A stretch of 64,000 nt of DNA, taken from Tenacibaculum adriaticum. Lineage in GTDB: Bacteria > Bacteroidota > Bacteroidia > Flavobacteriales > Flavobacteriaceae. Positions 1 through 8,630 of the stretch are shown here, piece after piece. A program made the translations under genes and the position numbers. The first letter of the stretch is position 1. The number at the start of each line of letters is the position of its first letter. The stretch lies in the NCBI RefSeq assembly GCF_008124875.1, contig NZ_VNIA01000002.1:558001-622000 (forward strand). Direction: 5' to 3'. The notes under the pieces are model-generated. The model saw only the letters and a list, made by a program, of their open reading frames with translations, searched no databases and was not told where the DNA came from.

Positions 1-216
1 AGTGGAAATCCGCTGTCTATCTATTCTAAAGCAGAAAAAACAATCATTGACGGAGCTATTTATTTTGATATTGAAAAAGAACGACAAAAAAGAAAAGAAA
101 TAAAAGCTGAACGAGCGAAATTGATTGAAATGATGTTACAAGAAAAATTAGGCGGTGCTGAAACACAAGCACCCACTAAAAAAGAACATAAATTATTTCA
201 CTGTGACACCGAATAA
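1..216 (+). CDS. C-terminal end of an amidohydrolase-like protein (partial)
   Basis: An open frame enters from the left edge of the window and stops at 214-216, giving the last 71 residues of a protein. The visible tail contains SIYSKAEKTIIDG followed by a lysine- and glutamate-rich helix and a short polar end. In Flavobacteriia two secreted amidohydrolase-like proteins are often encoded in tandem, and the tail of the first one carries text of this kind (a stretch about what the imperative 'IIDG' strand holds, then a charged helix). Only 19 bases separate it from the next start at 236, so the two are very probably co-transcribed. The assignment rests mainly on this neighbour, because no catalytic region is inside the window. 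Confidence 0.6.
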   Translation, partial: SGNPLSIYSKAEKTIIDGAIYFDIEKERQKRKEIKAERAKLIEMMLQEKLGGAETQAPTKKEHKLFHCDTE

Positions 217-235
217 GAACTCAAAATTTACAACA

Positions 236-1534
236 ATGAAAAAACAATTTTTATATAGCTTGGTTTGTTTCTTATTCTTAGGAAATAGTTTTGCACAGCA
301 AACACCAGCACCCAAACAAACAAACGATTACACTATTGAAGGAGGAACTGCACATTTAGGAAATGGACAAGTGATCGAAAATTCACTTATTATGTTTTCT
401 AATGGAAAAATTTCCTTTGTTGGAAATGCGAATATGAAAATTGCACGAAAAGGAACCGTTATAAACGCAAAAGGAAAACATGTCTATCCTGGTTTTATTG
501 CTACAAACACCTCTCTTGGTTTAGCTGAAATTGACGCCGTACGTGCTACTCGCGATTTTGATGAAGTAGGTACAATGCTTCCTCACATTCGTAGTATTAT
601 AGCTTACAATACAGAAAGTAAAGTAATTGAAAGTATGAGACCAAACGGAGTCTTTACGGCACAAATTACGCCTCGTGGTGGTACCGTTTCGGGGACTTCT
701 TCTGTTGTTCAGTTTGATGCTTGGAACTGGGAAGATGCTGCTGTAAAATTAGACGATGGTATTCATATTAATTGGCCTAATACTTTTTCTCGAGGACGTT
801 GGTGGTTAGGAGAAGATCCTGGTTTAAAACCTAATAAAAAATACGCAGAAGAAGTAACAGCAATTAAAGAGTATTTTGAGGATGCAAAACGTTATTTATC
901 AGGAAATAGAACTCCGAAGAATTTACCCTACGAATCAGTTCAAAACTTATTCAATAAAAGTCAAAAAATATTTATTCATGTTAATGGTAAAAAATCGATT
1001 ATAGATGCAATCGATTTATTTAAATCAGTAGGTATTACTAATATGGTTATCGTTCATGGGGAAGAAGCTGAAAAGGTTGCAACTATTTTAAAAGCCAATA
1101 ATATTCCTGTAATTATAGAGCGTGCACATCGTTTACCAAGTAATGAAGATGAAGATTACGATTTGCCTTTTCGAAATGCTAAAATTTTAACCGATGCAGG
1201 TATTTTAGTTGGTTTAGGTATGGAAGGTGATATGGAGCGTATGTCTGCTCGTAATTTACCTTTTTACGCTGGTACCTATGCCGCTTATGGATTAGATAAA
1301 GAAGAAGCTTTAAAGTTAATCACTCTAAATAATGCCAAAATATTAGGGATTGATGATAAAGTAGGTGCTTTAGAAGTTGGTAAAGACGCTACGCTATTTA
1401 TATCGGAAGGAGATGCCTTAGATATGCGAACCAATAAACTTACTGATGCATTTATTCAAGGTAGAAAACTGAGTTTAGAAACACATCAAACAAAACTTTG
1501 GAAACGATATTCCAATAAATACAAAAATCAATAA
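236..1534 (+). CDS. secreted amidohydrolase-like protein, metal ligands apparently lost
   Basis: The protein is 432 residues if it starts at the ATG at 236, which places a classic signal peptide (MKKQFLYSLVCFLFLGNSFA) at the N-terminus; a longer in-frame extension to 155 would bury that signal and overlap the preceding gene. The fold markers of the imidazolonepropionase-like amidohydrolase superfamily are present: a beta-sandwich start, PGFIATNTSLG near residue 88, and a C-terminal segment (LGIDDKVGALEVGKDATLFI) that closes the sandwich. The family normally has PGFIDxHxH, where both histidines bind metal; here the positions read A-T-N-T-S. The later barrel histidines are hard to place. It is therefore probably a non-catalytic partner of the upstream amidohydrolase, acting in the periplasm. 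The substrate is unknown. Confidence 0.8.
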   Translation: MKKQFLYSLVCFLFLGNSFAQQTPAPKQTNDYTIEGGTAHLGNGQVIENSLIMFSNGKISFVGNANMKIARKGTVINAKGKHVYPGFIATNTSLGLAEIDAVRATRDFDEVGTMLPHIRSIIAYNTESKVIESMRPNGVFTAQITPRGGTVSGTSSVVQFDAWNWEDAAVKLDDGIHINWPNTFSRGRWWLGEDPGLKPNKKYAEEVTAIKEYFEDAKRYLSGNRTPKNLPYESVQNLFNKSQKIFIHVNGKKSIIDAIDLFKSVGITNMVIVHGEEAEKVATILKANNIPVIIERAHRLPSNEDEDYDLPFRNAKILTDAGILVGLGMEGDMERMSARNLPFYAGTYAAYGLDKEEALKLITLNNAKILGIDDKVGALEVGKDATLFISEGDALDMRTNKLTDAFIQGRKLSLETHQTKLWKRYSNKYKNQ

Positions 1535-1540
1535 GTCTAA

Positions 1541-1572
1541 AAAGCTCGGGAAATTCCCGGGCTTTTTTATTT
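1541..1572 (+). terminator. rho-independent terminator after the amidohydrolase pair
   Basis: A ten-base stem AAAGCTCGGG / CCCGGGCTTT with a five-base AAATT loop (one G-T pair) is followed by a run of T. It lies six bases after the stop codon and before the next promoter. Confidence 0.85.
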
Positions 1573-1591
1573 TTAGCACTTTAAAATTAGG

Positions 1592-1599
1592 TATTTTTG
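1592..1599 (+). promoter_or_regulatory. -7 promoter element for the rRNA methyltransferase gene
   Basis: TATTTTTG matches the Bacteroidota TAnnTTTG consensus exactly; a TTTAG about 16 bases upstream could serve as the -33 element. Transcription would start about 1605, one or two bases before the ATG at 1607, so the mRNA may be nearly leaderless. Confidence 0.45.
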
Positions 1600-1606
1600 C
1601 TGAAAT

Positions 1607-2404
1607 ATGAAAAAAATCACCAGCATTCAAAACGGATATATCAAAGACTTGTTAAAACTACAAGAGAAATCAAGAGAACGTAGAAAAACAAGCCTTTTTT
1701 TAGTAGAAGGACAACGTGAAATTTCACTAATTTTAAAAGGAAATTATGAAATTGACACAATTTTATTTGTTGCTGATATTTTTGCTGAAGATGAATTGCA
1801 AAGCTTAATACCGAAGGCCGTTTCTCGTATTGAGATTACCAAAGAAGTGTATCAAAAACTAGCCTATCGCGATTCTACTGAAGGCATTATTGCGGTCGTA
1901 AAAGCTAAAGATTTTTCCTTAAAAAACATTCAATTTTCAACAAAAAGCCCCTTAGTTTTGGTGATGGAAGGTATCGAAAAACCAGGAAACATTGGTGCTA
2001 TGTTACGTACTGCAGACGCCGCCAAAATAGATGCTGTATTTATTGCAGATGCGAAATCAGATATGTACAATCCAAATATTATACGTTCTAGTGTAGGCTG
2101 CATATTTACCAATCAAATTGCTGTAGGTACATCTGAAGAAATTATTGAATTTTTACAAGCTAACAAGATTAATATTTATAGTGCTACTTTACAAAACTCT
2201 AACGAATACCATAAAGAAGATTATACAAAACCTACTGCTATTGTTGTAGGTACTGAAGCTACTGGATTATCACCAATTTGGAGAGAAAAAGCTACACAAA
2301 ACATAAACATACCCATGCAAGGTGAAATAGATTCTATGAATGTTTCAGTAGCATGTGCTATCGTGGTTTTTGAAGCTAAAAGGCAACGTGATTTTAAAAT
2401 CTAA
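1607..2404 (+). CDS. TrmH/SpoU-family RNA 2'-O-ribose methyltransferase
   Basis: The 265-residue protein has the two-domain layout of TrmH-family (SPOUT) enzymes that methylate a ribose 2'-OH in rRNA or tRNA using S-adenosylmethionine. An N-terminal substrate-binding domain (about 1-105, with FLVEGQREI) is followed by the trefoil-knot catalytic domain. All three SpoU motifs are visible: motif 1 around residue 128 (KPGNIGAMLRTADA), motif 2 around 215 (VVGTEATGLS) and motif 3 around 235-250 (IPMQGEIDSMNVSVACA). Length is normal for the family. The gene stands alone between a terminator and the thiamin operon. The exact target nucleotide cannot be told from the sequence; many Bacteroidota proteins of this type are annotated simply as 23S rRNA methyltransferases. 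Confidence 0.9.
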   Translation: MKKITSIQNGYIKDLLKLQEKSRERRKTSLFLVEGQREISLILKGNYEIDTILFVADIFAEDELQSLIPKAVSRIEITKEVYQKLAYRDSTEGIIAVVKAKDFSLKNIQFSTKSPLVLVMEGIEKPGNIGAMLRTADAAKIDAVFIADAKSDMYNPNIIRSSVGCIFTNQIAVGTSEEIIEFLQANKINIYSATLQNSNEYHKEDYTKPTAIVVGTEATGLSPIWREKATQNINIPMQGEIDSMNVSVACAIVVFEAKRQRDFKI

Positions 2405-2557
2405 TTTACACATAAAGTAGATAATCTAAACTAAAACATACTACTTATTATCAATAAAAAGACTCTCTTCTACTCTAAATAAATTTCATCCTCCAAAATA
2501 TAGATTGAATATTAAGTTAATCCTTTTAAATATGCCTTCTTTAAATTTATTTTTCTA

Positions 2558-2565
2558 TATATTTA
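2558..2565 (+). promoter_or_regulatory. candidate -7 element of the thiamin salvage operon
   Basis: TATATTTA matches seven of eight positions of TAnnTTTG. It would start transcription close to 2571, which is exactly where the riboswitch begins. No good -33 element is seen, so the call is tentative. Confidence 0.35.
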
Positions 2566-2570
2566 CAACG

Positions 2571-2646
2571 GCTTTAGGGGTATTCTGAAAAGAATTGAGA
2601 CAGTCCCTTTGAACCTGATTCGGTTAACACCGGCGTAGGGAAAAGC
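2571..2646 (+). ncRNA. TPP riboswitch (THI element)
   Basis: The conserved THI-box blocks are present in order: GGGG at 2577, a variable arm ending in TTGAGA (consensus CTGAGA) near 2594-2600, CCCTTTGAACCTGAT, and ACCGGCGTAGGGAA at 2630-2643. The closing P1 helix is GCTTT (2571-2575) with AAAGC (2642-2646). It lies 86 bases before thiM and the genes that follow are all thiamin salvage genes, so ligand and target agree. Confidence 0.95.
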
Positions 2647-2647
2647 A

Positions 2648-2674
2648 AGCAAAATACTTTTTGTGTGTTTTGCT
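2648..2674 (+). promoter_or_regulatory. hairpin just after the TPP riboswitch, possible expression platform
   Basis: AGCAAAATAC pairs with GTGTTTTGCT (one G-T pair) across a seven-base U-rich loop, starting two bases after the aptamer's P1 helix. There is no T-run after it, so it is not a plain terminator. It may be part of the switching structure or an RNA-stability hairpin. Confidence 0.45.
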
Positions 2675-2731
2675 GTGACTTTATATTTCAAAGAAATCTT
2701 CTTTAGCCATTAATTTTTAATAAAATATTTA

Positions 2732-3532
2732 ATGGAAAAAATTCTTTGGAATCACGTTCAAACCGTAAAACAAACTTTTCCCCTAGTTCATAACATTACA
2801 AATTTTGTAGTGATGAACAACACTGCTAATGCTTTACTTGCTGTCGGCGCTTCGCCCATAATGGCACACGCTCATTCTGAAATAGAAGAAATGGTAAAAC
2901 TCTGCCAATCTTTTGTTATTAATATTGGAACTTTAGACGAGTATTGGGTTACCTCAATGAAACTTGTTGCTCAAAAGGCTCATCAATTAAAAAAACCTTG
3001 GATTTTAGATCCTGTGGGTGCTGGTGCGACCACTTTTCGTAATGAAACTTTATCTGAACTATTAAACTACAAGCCAACAATTATTCGTGGAAATGCCTCC
3101 GAAATACTGGCTCTTGCCAAAGCTAATAGTACGATTACTAAAGGAGTAGATAGTACTGCTCAAAGTGAAGCTGCTCTTGACGCAGCTAAGTTTATACAGC
3201 AAAAATATAATACAATAGTCTGTATTTCTGGAGCAACAGATTTTATTGTATCAGAAAACCAAATCATTTCCATAGATAATGGTAATTCTTTAATGACCAA
3301 AGTTACTGGTTTAGGTTGCTCTTCAACAGCGGTTATAGGGGCTTTTATTGCTGCCATTGAAAATAAATTGGAAGCTGTTGTTGCTGCAAATTCGTTGTTT
3401 AGTGTCTGTGGAGAATTGGCCGCTGAAAATAGTTCTGGACCAGGAAGCCTCCAAGTAAACCTTTTAGATAAACTATATAATATTACGGAAGCTGAATTCG
3501 TGAAGCATTTAAAAATGAAACATAATGCCTAA
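2732..3532 (+). CDS. thiM: hydroxyethylthiazole kinase ThiM
   Basis: This 266-residue cytosolic kinase phosphorylates 4-methyl-5-(2-hydroxyethyl)thiazole salvaged from outside or from thiamin breakdown. Family features are clear: the N-terminal PLVHNITNFVVMNNTANALLAVGASP stretch (split here as PLVHNITNFVVMNN and TANALLAVGASP), WILDPVGAGAT near residue 90, and the anion-hole and catalytic loop TGLGCSSTAVIGAF with the catalytic cysteine at residue 196. It is the first gene of a four-gene operon under the TPP riboswitch. Its last eight bases overlap thiE, which points to translational coupling. Confidence 0.97.
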   Translation: MEKILWNHVQTVKQTFPLVHNITNFVVMNNTANALLAVGASPIMAHAHSEIEEMVKLCQSFVINIGTLDEYWVTSMKLVAQKAHQLKKPWILDPVGAGATTFRNETLSELLNYKPTIIRGNASEILALAKANSTITKGVDSTAQSEAALDAAKFIQQKYNTIVCISGATDFIVSENQIISIDNGNSLMTKVTGLGCSSTAVIGAFIAAIENKLEAVVAANSLFSVCGELAAENSSGPGSLQVNLLDKLYNITEAEFVKHLKMKHNA

Positions 3533-4157
3533 ACATCCTCTATTTCCCTATCAATTATATTTGGTTGTTTCAGAAGCAAGTTGCAAAAACAAAAACTATT
3601 TAGAAGTTGCTGAACAAGCCATTCTGGGTGGTGTGGATATTATTCAACTAAGGGAAAAAGATATTTCAACGAAAGCTTATTTTGAGAAAGCATATCGAAT
3701 AAAAGAGATTACGGACAACTATAATATCCCTTTAATCATAAATGATAATTTAGAAGTAGCCTCAAAGATTAATGCTTTTGGAATTCACGTGGGCAATAAT
3801 GATATATCACCTACCGAAATTCGTAGGCAATGGAAAGAATGCCAATGCTTGGGTTATTCAATTGAATATATAGAACAATTACAAAACAAAGAAACTGAAG
3901 TATCTGATTACTTAGGTATCAGTCCTATTTTTAACACCACTACCAAAACAGATACTGTAACCGAATGGGGCGTTAATGGTATAAAAAAAATCAGAGACCT
4001 TACTCGTAAACCTTTGGTTGCAATTGGTAATATAAAAATAGACAATTCAGAAATTGTTACAAAAGCTGGAGCTAATTGCATTGCAGTAGTTTCTTCCATT
4101 TGTTCTTCTGAAAATCCACAAAAAGCAGCGTACGAACTCAAAAAAAAATTAAAATGA
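3525..4157 (+). CDS. thiE: thiamine-phosphate synthase ThiE
   Basis: The 210-residue TIM-barrel enzyme joins HMP-pyrophosphate to thiazole phosphate to make thiamin monophosphate. Diagnostic segments are GGVDIIQLREKD (pyrophosphate site) near residue 35-46, PLIINDNLEVASKINAFGIHVG (split motif, the family has 'IINDxxDvA...GvHlG') around 70-90, and the C-terminal PLVAIGNI with GANCIAVVSSI, which forms the phosphate-binding end of the barrel. The gene overlaps thiM by eight bases and thiD by four. It has the short size of thiE rather than of the ThiE/ThiD fusion found in some relatives. Confidence 0.95.
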   Translation: MPKHPLFPYQLYLVVSEASCKNKNYLEVAEQAILGGVDIIQLREKDISTKAYFEKAYRIKEITDNYNIPLIINDNLEVASKINAFGIHVGNNDISPTEIRRQWKECQCLGYSIEYIEQLQNKETEVSDYLGISPIFNTTTKTDTVTEWGVNGIKKIRDLTRKPLVAIGNIKIDNSEIVTKAGANCIAVVSSICSSENPQKAAYELKKKLK

Positions 4158-4993
4158 TTGTAAAGAACTACACATATCCTACAGTATTAACTATTGCCGG
4201 ATTTGACGGAAGCGGTGGTGCAGGAATTCAAGCTGATATCAAAACTTTTTCAGCTTTGGGATGTTTTGCTACCTCAGTTTTAACAGCATTACCTGTCCAA
4301 AGTACTCAAGGTGTAAGAAATATTTTTCCTATTCCTCCTCTTGCTGTTAAAGAACAAATAGAAGCTATTTTGGATGATATATTTCCTGATGCTATAAAAA
4401 TAGGAATGGTACACTCCAATGAAATGGTAGAAACTATTGTTACTACGTTATTACAATACCCAAAAACAAATATTGTTTTTGATCCTGTTATGGTAGCTAC
4501 AAGTGGTCATAAATTAATAGAAGATCAAACTATCACTAAAATTATTGAGCAATTATTCCCTGTTGTAAAAATCATAACACCTAATATGGATGAAGCTAGC
4601 ATATTAGCTCAAATGGAAATCAATACTTTAGACGATATGTATATCGCTGGAGAAAAGATTTTAAAATTAGGTTGTAAGTCTCTTTTACTAAAAGGCGGCC
4701 ATTTAGATTTACCTATTATTACTTCTCTTTATTTTGATAGTGAAGGAAAAGTACATCCTTTTGAATTTACAAAATTTAACACTAATAACACCCATGGTTC
4801 CGGTTGTACTTTGTCTTCCGCCATTGCTAGCTATTTAGCTCAAGGCAAAGACTTATTAGAAGCTGTTTCATTAGGACAAACATTCGTCCATCAGGCTATT
4901 GAAAATGGGAAAAACGTTTTAATAGGAAAAGGAAACGGTCCTCTCAATCACTTTTTTAATCCACAAAAACTTATCAAAAATGACTTGGTCTAA
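4154..4993 (+). CDS. thiD: hydroxymethylpyrimidine / phosphomethylpyrimidine kinase ThiD
   Basis: This 279-residue ribokinase-family enzyme carries out the two successive phosphorylations that make HMP pyrophosphate for ThiE. The N-terminal TIAGFDGSGGAGIQADIKTF is the family signature (most homologues have AGSDPSGGAGIQADLKTF; here FD replaces SD-P). The C-terminal NTHGSGCTLSSAIASYLA carries the catalytic loop, and DPVMVATSGHKL is the substrate-binding region. It overlaps thiE by four bases (ATGA) and tenA by fourteen, so all four genes are tightly coupled. Confidence 0.95.
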   Translation: MIVKNYTYPTVLTIAGFDGSGGAGIQADIKTFSALGCFATSVLTALPVQSTQGVRNIFPIPPLAVKEQIEAILDDIFPDAIKIGMVHSNEMVETIVTTLLQYPKTNIVFDPVMVATSGHKLIEDQTITKIIEQLFPVVKIITPNMDEASILAQMEINTLDDMYIAGEKILKLGCKSLLLKGGHLDLPIITSLYFDSEGKVHPFEFTKFNTNNTHGSGCTLSSAIASYLAQGKDLLEAVSLGQTFVHQAIENGKNVLIGKGNGPLNHFFNPQKLIKNDLV

Positions 4994-5627
4994 ACAAACT
5001 TGGAAAAAAATAAACCCTATTTATCAATCTATTATTGAAATGCCATTTATCACTGAATTAATGAATGGAACCTTACCAATGGAAAAATTTCAATTTTATA
5101 TGATGCAAGATGCGGGGTATCTCGAACATTTCGGAAAAGCTTTAGCTTTAATAGCTGCTAAGACTACAGATGTAAACGACTCTCTGTCTTTTATTCGTTT
5201 TGCGGAGACAGCAATTGTAGTTGAAAGTGCATTGCACGAAGTGTATTTCAAAGATTTTGGCATAAGAGATAAAGGTAAAATGGAGCCTGCTTGTCATCAT
5301 TATGTTCACTATGTAAAATGTAATGCTGCACTAGCACCTATTGAAGTAGCAATAGCAACAGTATTACCCTGTTTTTGGATATATAAGAAAGTCGGTGAAT
5401 ACATTTTTAAAAATCAAAAATCAAAAAATAACCCTTATCAAAAATGGATTGATACCTATGCAGGTGAAGAGTTTGAAATAAGTGTACAAAAAGCTATTGA
5501 GATATGTGATCGTGTTGCTGAAAATTCTACAAAAGCAAACAGACAAGCAATGACAGAAGCTTTTATTACCGCCTCCCATTTAGAATTTAATTTTTGGGAT
5601 GCTGCTTATAAAATGAAAAAATGGTGA
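4980..5627 (+). CDS. tenA: aminopyrimidine aminohydrolase TenA (thiaminase II)
   Basis: TenA hydrolyses formylamino- or aminopyrimidine products of thiamin decay to HMP so that the pyrimidine can be re-used. The 215-residue all-helical protein has the catalytic cysteine in ATVLPCFWIY (Cys131) and the conserved acid in SHLEFNFWDAAY (Glu202), the pair that is essential in Bacillus TenA. FYMMQDAGYLEHFGKAL near residue 40 carries the other pyrimidine-binding side chains. It is last in the riboswitch operon. With ThiM, ThiE and ThiD it completes a salvage-only set: no thiC, thiG, thiS or thiF lies in this operon, so the locus re-uses thiamin parts rather than making them. Confidence 0.95.
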   Translation: MTWSKQTWKKINPIYQSIIEMPFITELMNGTLPMEKFQFYMMQDAGYLEHFGKALALIAAKTTDVNDSLSFIRFAETAIVVESALHEVYFKDFGIRDKGKMEPACHHYVHYVKCNAALAPIEVAIATVLPCFWIYKKVGEYIFKNQKSKNNPYQKWIDTYAGEEFEISVQKAIEICDRVAENSTKANRQAMTEAFITASHLEFNFWDAAYKMKKW

Positions 5628-5862
5628 ATCTAAAATAGAAACCACTGATTTATCTCAAATTTTGAAGAAAATAGGTAATACCAGTTTAAATTTTAGCTGA
5701 AGACTAAAATATTTTTTTATTTAATTAGACATAATTCTGTAAAAAAATCAATAATTTTTACCTTTAATAATAAAACTTTACTATACATACAAAAAACTTG
5801 CTCATTACAATTCTTTATAGTAATTTCACTATTATACTGGTTTTAAAAAGAGGGATTGTTAC

Positions 5863-8079
5863 ATGGAGTATACAGCTACGATAGAAGAAGAAAATAAGGA
5901 GATTGCAAATCGTTATAAAGATTTGCTGAAAGGATCGTATCAAACGTTGTCTGAAGACGATAAAAAAATGATACGTAAGGCTTTTGAAGTCGCTGTAGAG
6001 GCACATTCCGATCAGCGAAGAAAAACAGGTGAGCCTTATATTTTTCATCCTATCGCTGTTGCTAAAATTGTTGCCTATGAAATTGGTCTGGGGGCAACCT
6101 CTATTGCTGCGGCTCTTTTACACGATGTTGTTGAAGATACTCATTACACTATCGACGATATGGAACGCTTGTTTGGTGAAACCGTAGCTAGAATTGTTAG
6201 TGGACTTACCAAAATATCTAACTTAAAAAAGGAGCAGGATTACTCTATACAAGCGGAAAACTTCCGTAAAATGTTATTAACACTTAATGACGATGTTCGT
6301 GTAATTCTAATCAAAATTGCAGATAGATTACACAATATGCAAACGATGGATGCTATGCCTCCACACAAACAAGTAAAAATAGCATCAGAAACATTATACA
6401 TTTACGCACCACTCGCTCATCGTTTGGGCTTATACAACATCAAAACCGAATTAGAAGACTTGGGCTTAAAATACACTGAGCCTGATGTTTATAACGATAT
6501 TTTACTTAAAATAAAAGAAAGTAAAGAAGAACAACAAAAATATATAGACAGCTTTACAGGCACTTTAAAAAAAGCACTCGATAGTGAAGATTTTAAATAC
6601 GAAATTAAAGGTCGTTTTAAATCAATCTTTTCCATCCGAAGAAAAATGCGAAAGCAAAATGTTTCTTTTGATGAAGTCTATGATAAATTTGCTATTCGTA
6701 TTATTTACGAACCAACATCTGAAGATGAAAAATTTGATGCTTGGAAAATATATTCAATTGTTACCGATTTCTTTAAACCCAACCCTGCACGTCTTCGCGA
6801 TTGGATTTCACAGCCGAAATCAACAGGATATGAAGCGTTACACATTACTGTAATTGGTCCGGAAGCTAAATGGGTAGAAGTGCAAATTCGTTCTCAAAGA
6901 ATGGACGAAATTGCTGAAAAAGGATATGCCGCACATTTTAAATACAAACAAGGAAATGTTCAAGAAAGCGGTCTAGAAAGCTGGTTGAACCGACTTAAAG
7001 AAACATTAGAAAATCATAGTTTAGACGCTGTTGATTTTGTTGAAGATTTTAAACTAAATTTATATGCCAAAGAAATATATGTCTTCACTCCTAAAGGAGA
7101 TTTAAAATCTTTACCTAAAGGTGCTTCTGCTTTAGACTTTGCTTTTGCTGTACACACCGATGTTGGTTTAAAATGTCGTGGTGCAAAAGTTAACGGAAAA
7201 TTGGTTCCTCTGAGTTATGAACTTAAAAGTGGGGATCAGGTTGATGTTTTAACATCTGCAATTAATAAACCTAATGTGCGCTGGCTTGATTTTGTAATTA
7301 CGGCTCGTGCGAGAGCTAAAATTAAATCTGCATTAAAAGCAGAAGAAAAAAGTATAGCCGAAGAAGGTAAAGCTATTTTAGCACGAAAATTACGTCATTT
7401 AAAAATTAATTATGACGAAAAAATAGTACACGAAATTGCCGCTTATTTTAATCTTAAAACAAGTTTTGATTTGTTTTACAGAATGGGTAATGGCGCTATA
7501 GACAATACTCAGCTCAAAGAGTTTGTTAACCAACGTAGTAGTACTTTAATGAATTTTTTTAGAAACCCTTTCCGAAAAAATTCATCAAAAGGTATTACCG
7601 ATAAGGAAGAAATAACAAACAAATACGATGCTTTAGTTTTTGGTAAAGAGGAAGAAAAATTAGACTATTCTCTTGCGCAATGTTGTAAACCAATAGCTGG
7701 TGATGCCGTTTTTGGGTTCATTACTGTTAATGATGGTATTAAAGTACACAAAACCAACTGTCCAAACGCTATTTCTTTACAATCTAACTACGCTTACCGA
7801 ATAATTAAAGCAAAGTGGATAGATTCTACAAAACAAGAATTTTCTGTTATTTTACATTTAAATGGAGTTGATAATAAAGGAATTGTTAACAATATCACTA
7901 AAATCATTTCTAGTAATATGGATGTTTTTATCAACAGTATCAATATCTCTGGAGATGACGGTATTTTTGATGGAAAACTTTCTTTAACTATCAAAAACAT
8001 CACTCAACTTAACAAGATTATCAATAAAATTAAAAAAGTAGAAGGAATCTTAACAGTAGAACGTGTTAACACTTTCTAA
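5863..8079 (+). CDS. bifunctional (p)ppGpp synthetase/hydrolase RelA/SpoT
   Basis: The 738-residue protein is the long Rel enzyme that makes and degrades the alarmone (p)ppGpp. In order: an HD hydrolase domain (about 45-200) with RRKTGEPYIFHP and HDVVEDT (His87-Asp88), both intact so hydrolysis is expected; a synthetase domain (about 235-360) with KSTGYEALH (319-327) binding GTP; a TGS domain (about 400-460, IYVFTPKGDLKSLPKGASAL); a cysteine-containing linker (LAQCCKPIAGD); and a C-terminal ACT domain (about 665-738). Size and order are those of the single Rel found in most Bacteroidota. It stands alone, with a 72-base gap before the Fur-family gene. Confidence 0.95.
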   Translation: MEYTATIEEENKEIANRYKDLLKGSYQTLSEDDKKMIRKAFEVAVEAHSDQRRKTGEPYIFHPIAVAKIVAYEIGLGATSIAAALLHDVVEDTHYTIDDMERLFGETVARIVSGLTKISNLKKEQDYSIQAENFRKMLLTLNDDVRVILIKIADRLHNMQTMDAMPPHKQVKIASETLYIYAPLAHRLGLYNIKTELEDLGLKYTEPDVYNDILLKIKESKEEQQKYIDSFTGTLKKALDSEDFKYEIKGRFKSIFSIRRKMRKQNVSFDEVYDKFAIRIIYEPTSEDEKFDAWKIYSIVTDFFKPNPARLRDWISQPKSTGYEALHITVIGPEAKWVEVQIRSQRMDEIAEKGYAAHFKYKQGNVQESGLESWLNRLKETLENHSLDAVDFVEDFKLNLYAKEIYVFTPKGDLKSLPKGASALDFAFAVHTDVGLKCRGAKVNGKLVPLSYELKSGDQVDVLTSAINKPNVRWLDFVITARARAKIKSALKAEEKSIAEEGKAILARKLRHLKINYDEKIVHEIAAYFNLKTSFDLFYRMGNGAIDNTQLKEFVNQRSSTLMNFFRNPFRKNSSKGITDKEEITNKYDALVFGKEEEKLDYSLAQCCKPIAGDAVFGFITVNDGIKVHKTNCPNAISLQSNYAYRIIKAKWIDSTKQEFSVILHLNGVDNKGIVNNITKIISSNMDVFINSINISGDDGIFDGKLSLTIKNITQLNKIINKIKKVEGILTVERVNTF

Positions 8080-8119
8080 CATCATTTTTTTTAAAGCTTT
8101 TTTTATTGATAAATAACCG

Positions 8120-8127
8120 TAAATTTG
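8120..8127 (+). promoter_or_regulatory. -7 promoter element for the Fur-family gene and purA
   Basis: TAAATTTG fits TAnnTTTG perfectly and lies 24 bases before the ATG at 8152. The -33 region is only a T-rich stretch. Confidence 0.4.
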
Positions 8128-8151
8128 CTTGTTCGCAAAAATTAAAAAAAA

Positions 8152-8601
8152 ATGAGTAGTTCTGTTGAAAATCAAGAAATCGTAAAAAAAGTTTTTACTG
8201 CTTTTTTAGAAGAAAAAAAACACCGTAAAACACCAGAGCGTTACGCTATTTTACAGGAAATTTACGATGCAGAAGAGCATTTTGATATAGAATCTTTGTA
8301 TATTAAAATGAAAAATAAAAACTACCGCGTTAGTAGAGCTACCTTATACAACACTATTGATTTACTATTAGACTGTGGTTTGGTACGTAAGCATCAATTT
8401 GATGGACAATCTATGGCTCGTTATGAGAAAAGTTACTTCGATAAAAACCACGATCATGTTATTTTAACTGACACAGGTGAAGTAAAAGAATTTTGCGATC
8501 CTCGAATTCAAATTATCAAAAAAACAATTGAAGATGTTTTTGATATTGACATTCAAAACCACTCTCTATATTTTTACGGAACAAAACGAAACACTAAATA
8601 A
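8152..8601 (+). CDS. Fur-family transcriptional regulator
   Basis: The 149-residue protein has the Fur/PerR layout: a winged-helix DNA-binding half (about 15-85, [26 protein letters not shown] and [20 protein letters not shown], both family hallmarks) and a dimerisation half with the metal-site segment [22 protein letters not shown]. The usual C-terminal CxxC pairs that hold a structural zinc are absent: only the Cys of EFCD is seen there. That makes it hard to say whether it senses iron, peroxide or zinc. It is 29 bases upstream of purA and is probably co-transcribed with it, a pairing that recurs in Flavobacteriia. It is a candidate regulator of the haem locus elsewhere in this window, but that is inference. 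Confidence 0.9.
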   Translation: MSSSVENQEIVKKVFTAFLEEKKHRKTPERYAILQEIYDAEEHFDIESLYIKMKNKNYRVSRATLYNTIDLLLDCGLVRKHQFDGQSMARYEKSYFDKNHDHVILTDTGEVKEFCDPRIQIIKKTIEDVFDIDIQNHSLYFYGTKRNTK

Positions 8602-8630
8602 CACAACACAAACACTTAACAATACACTAA

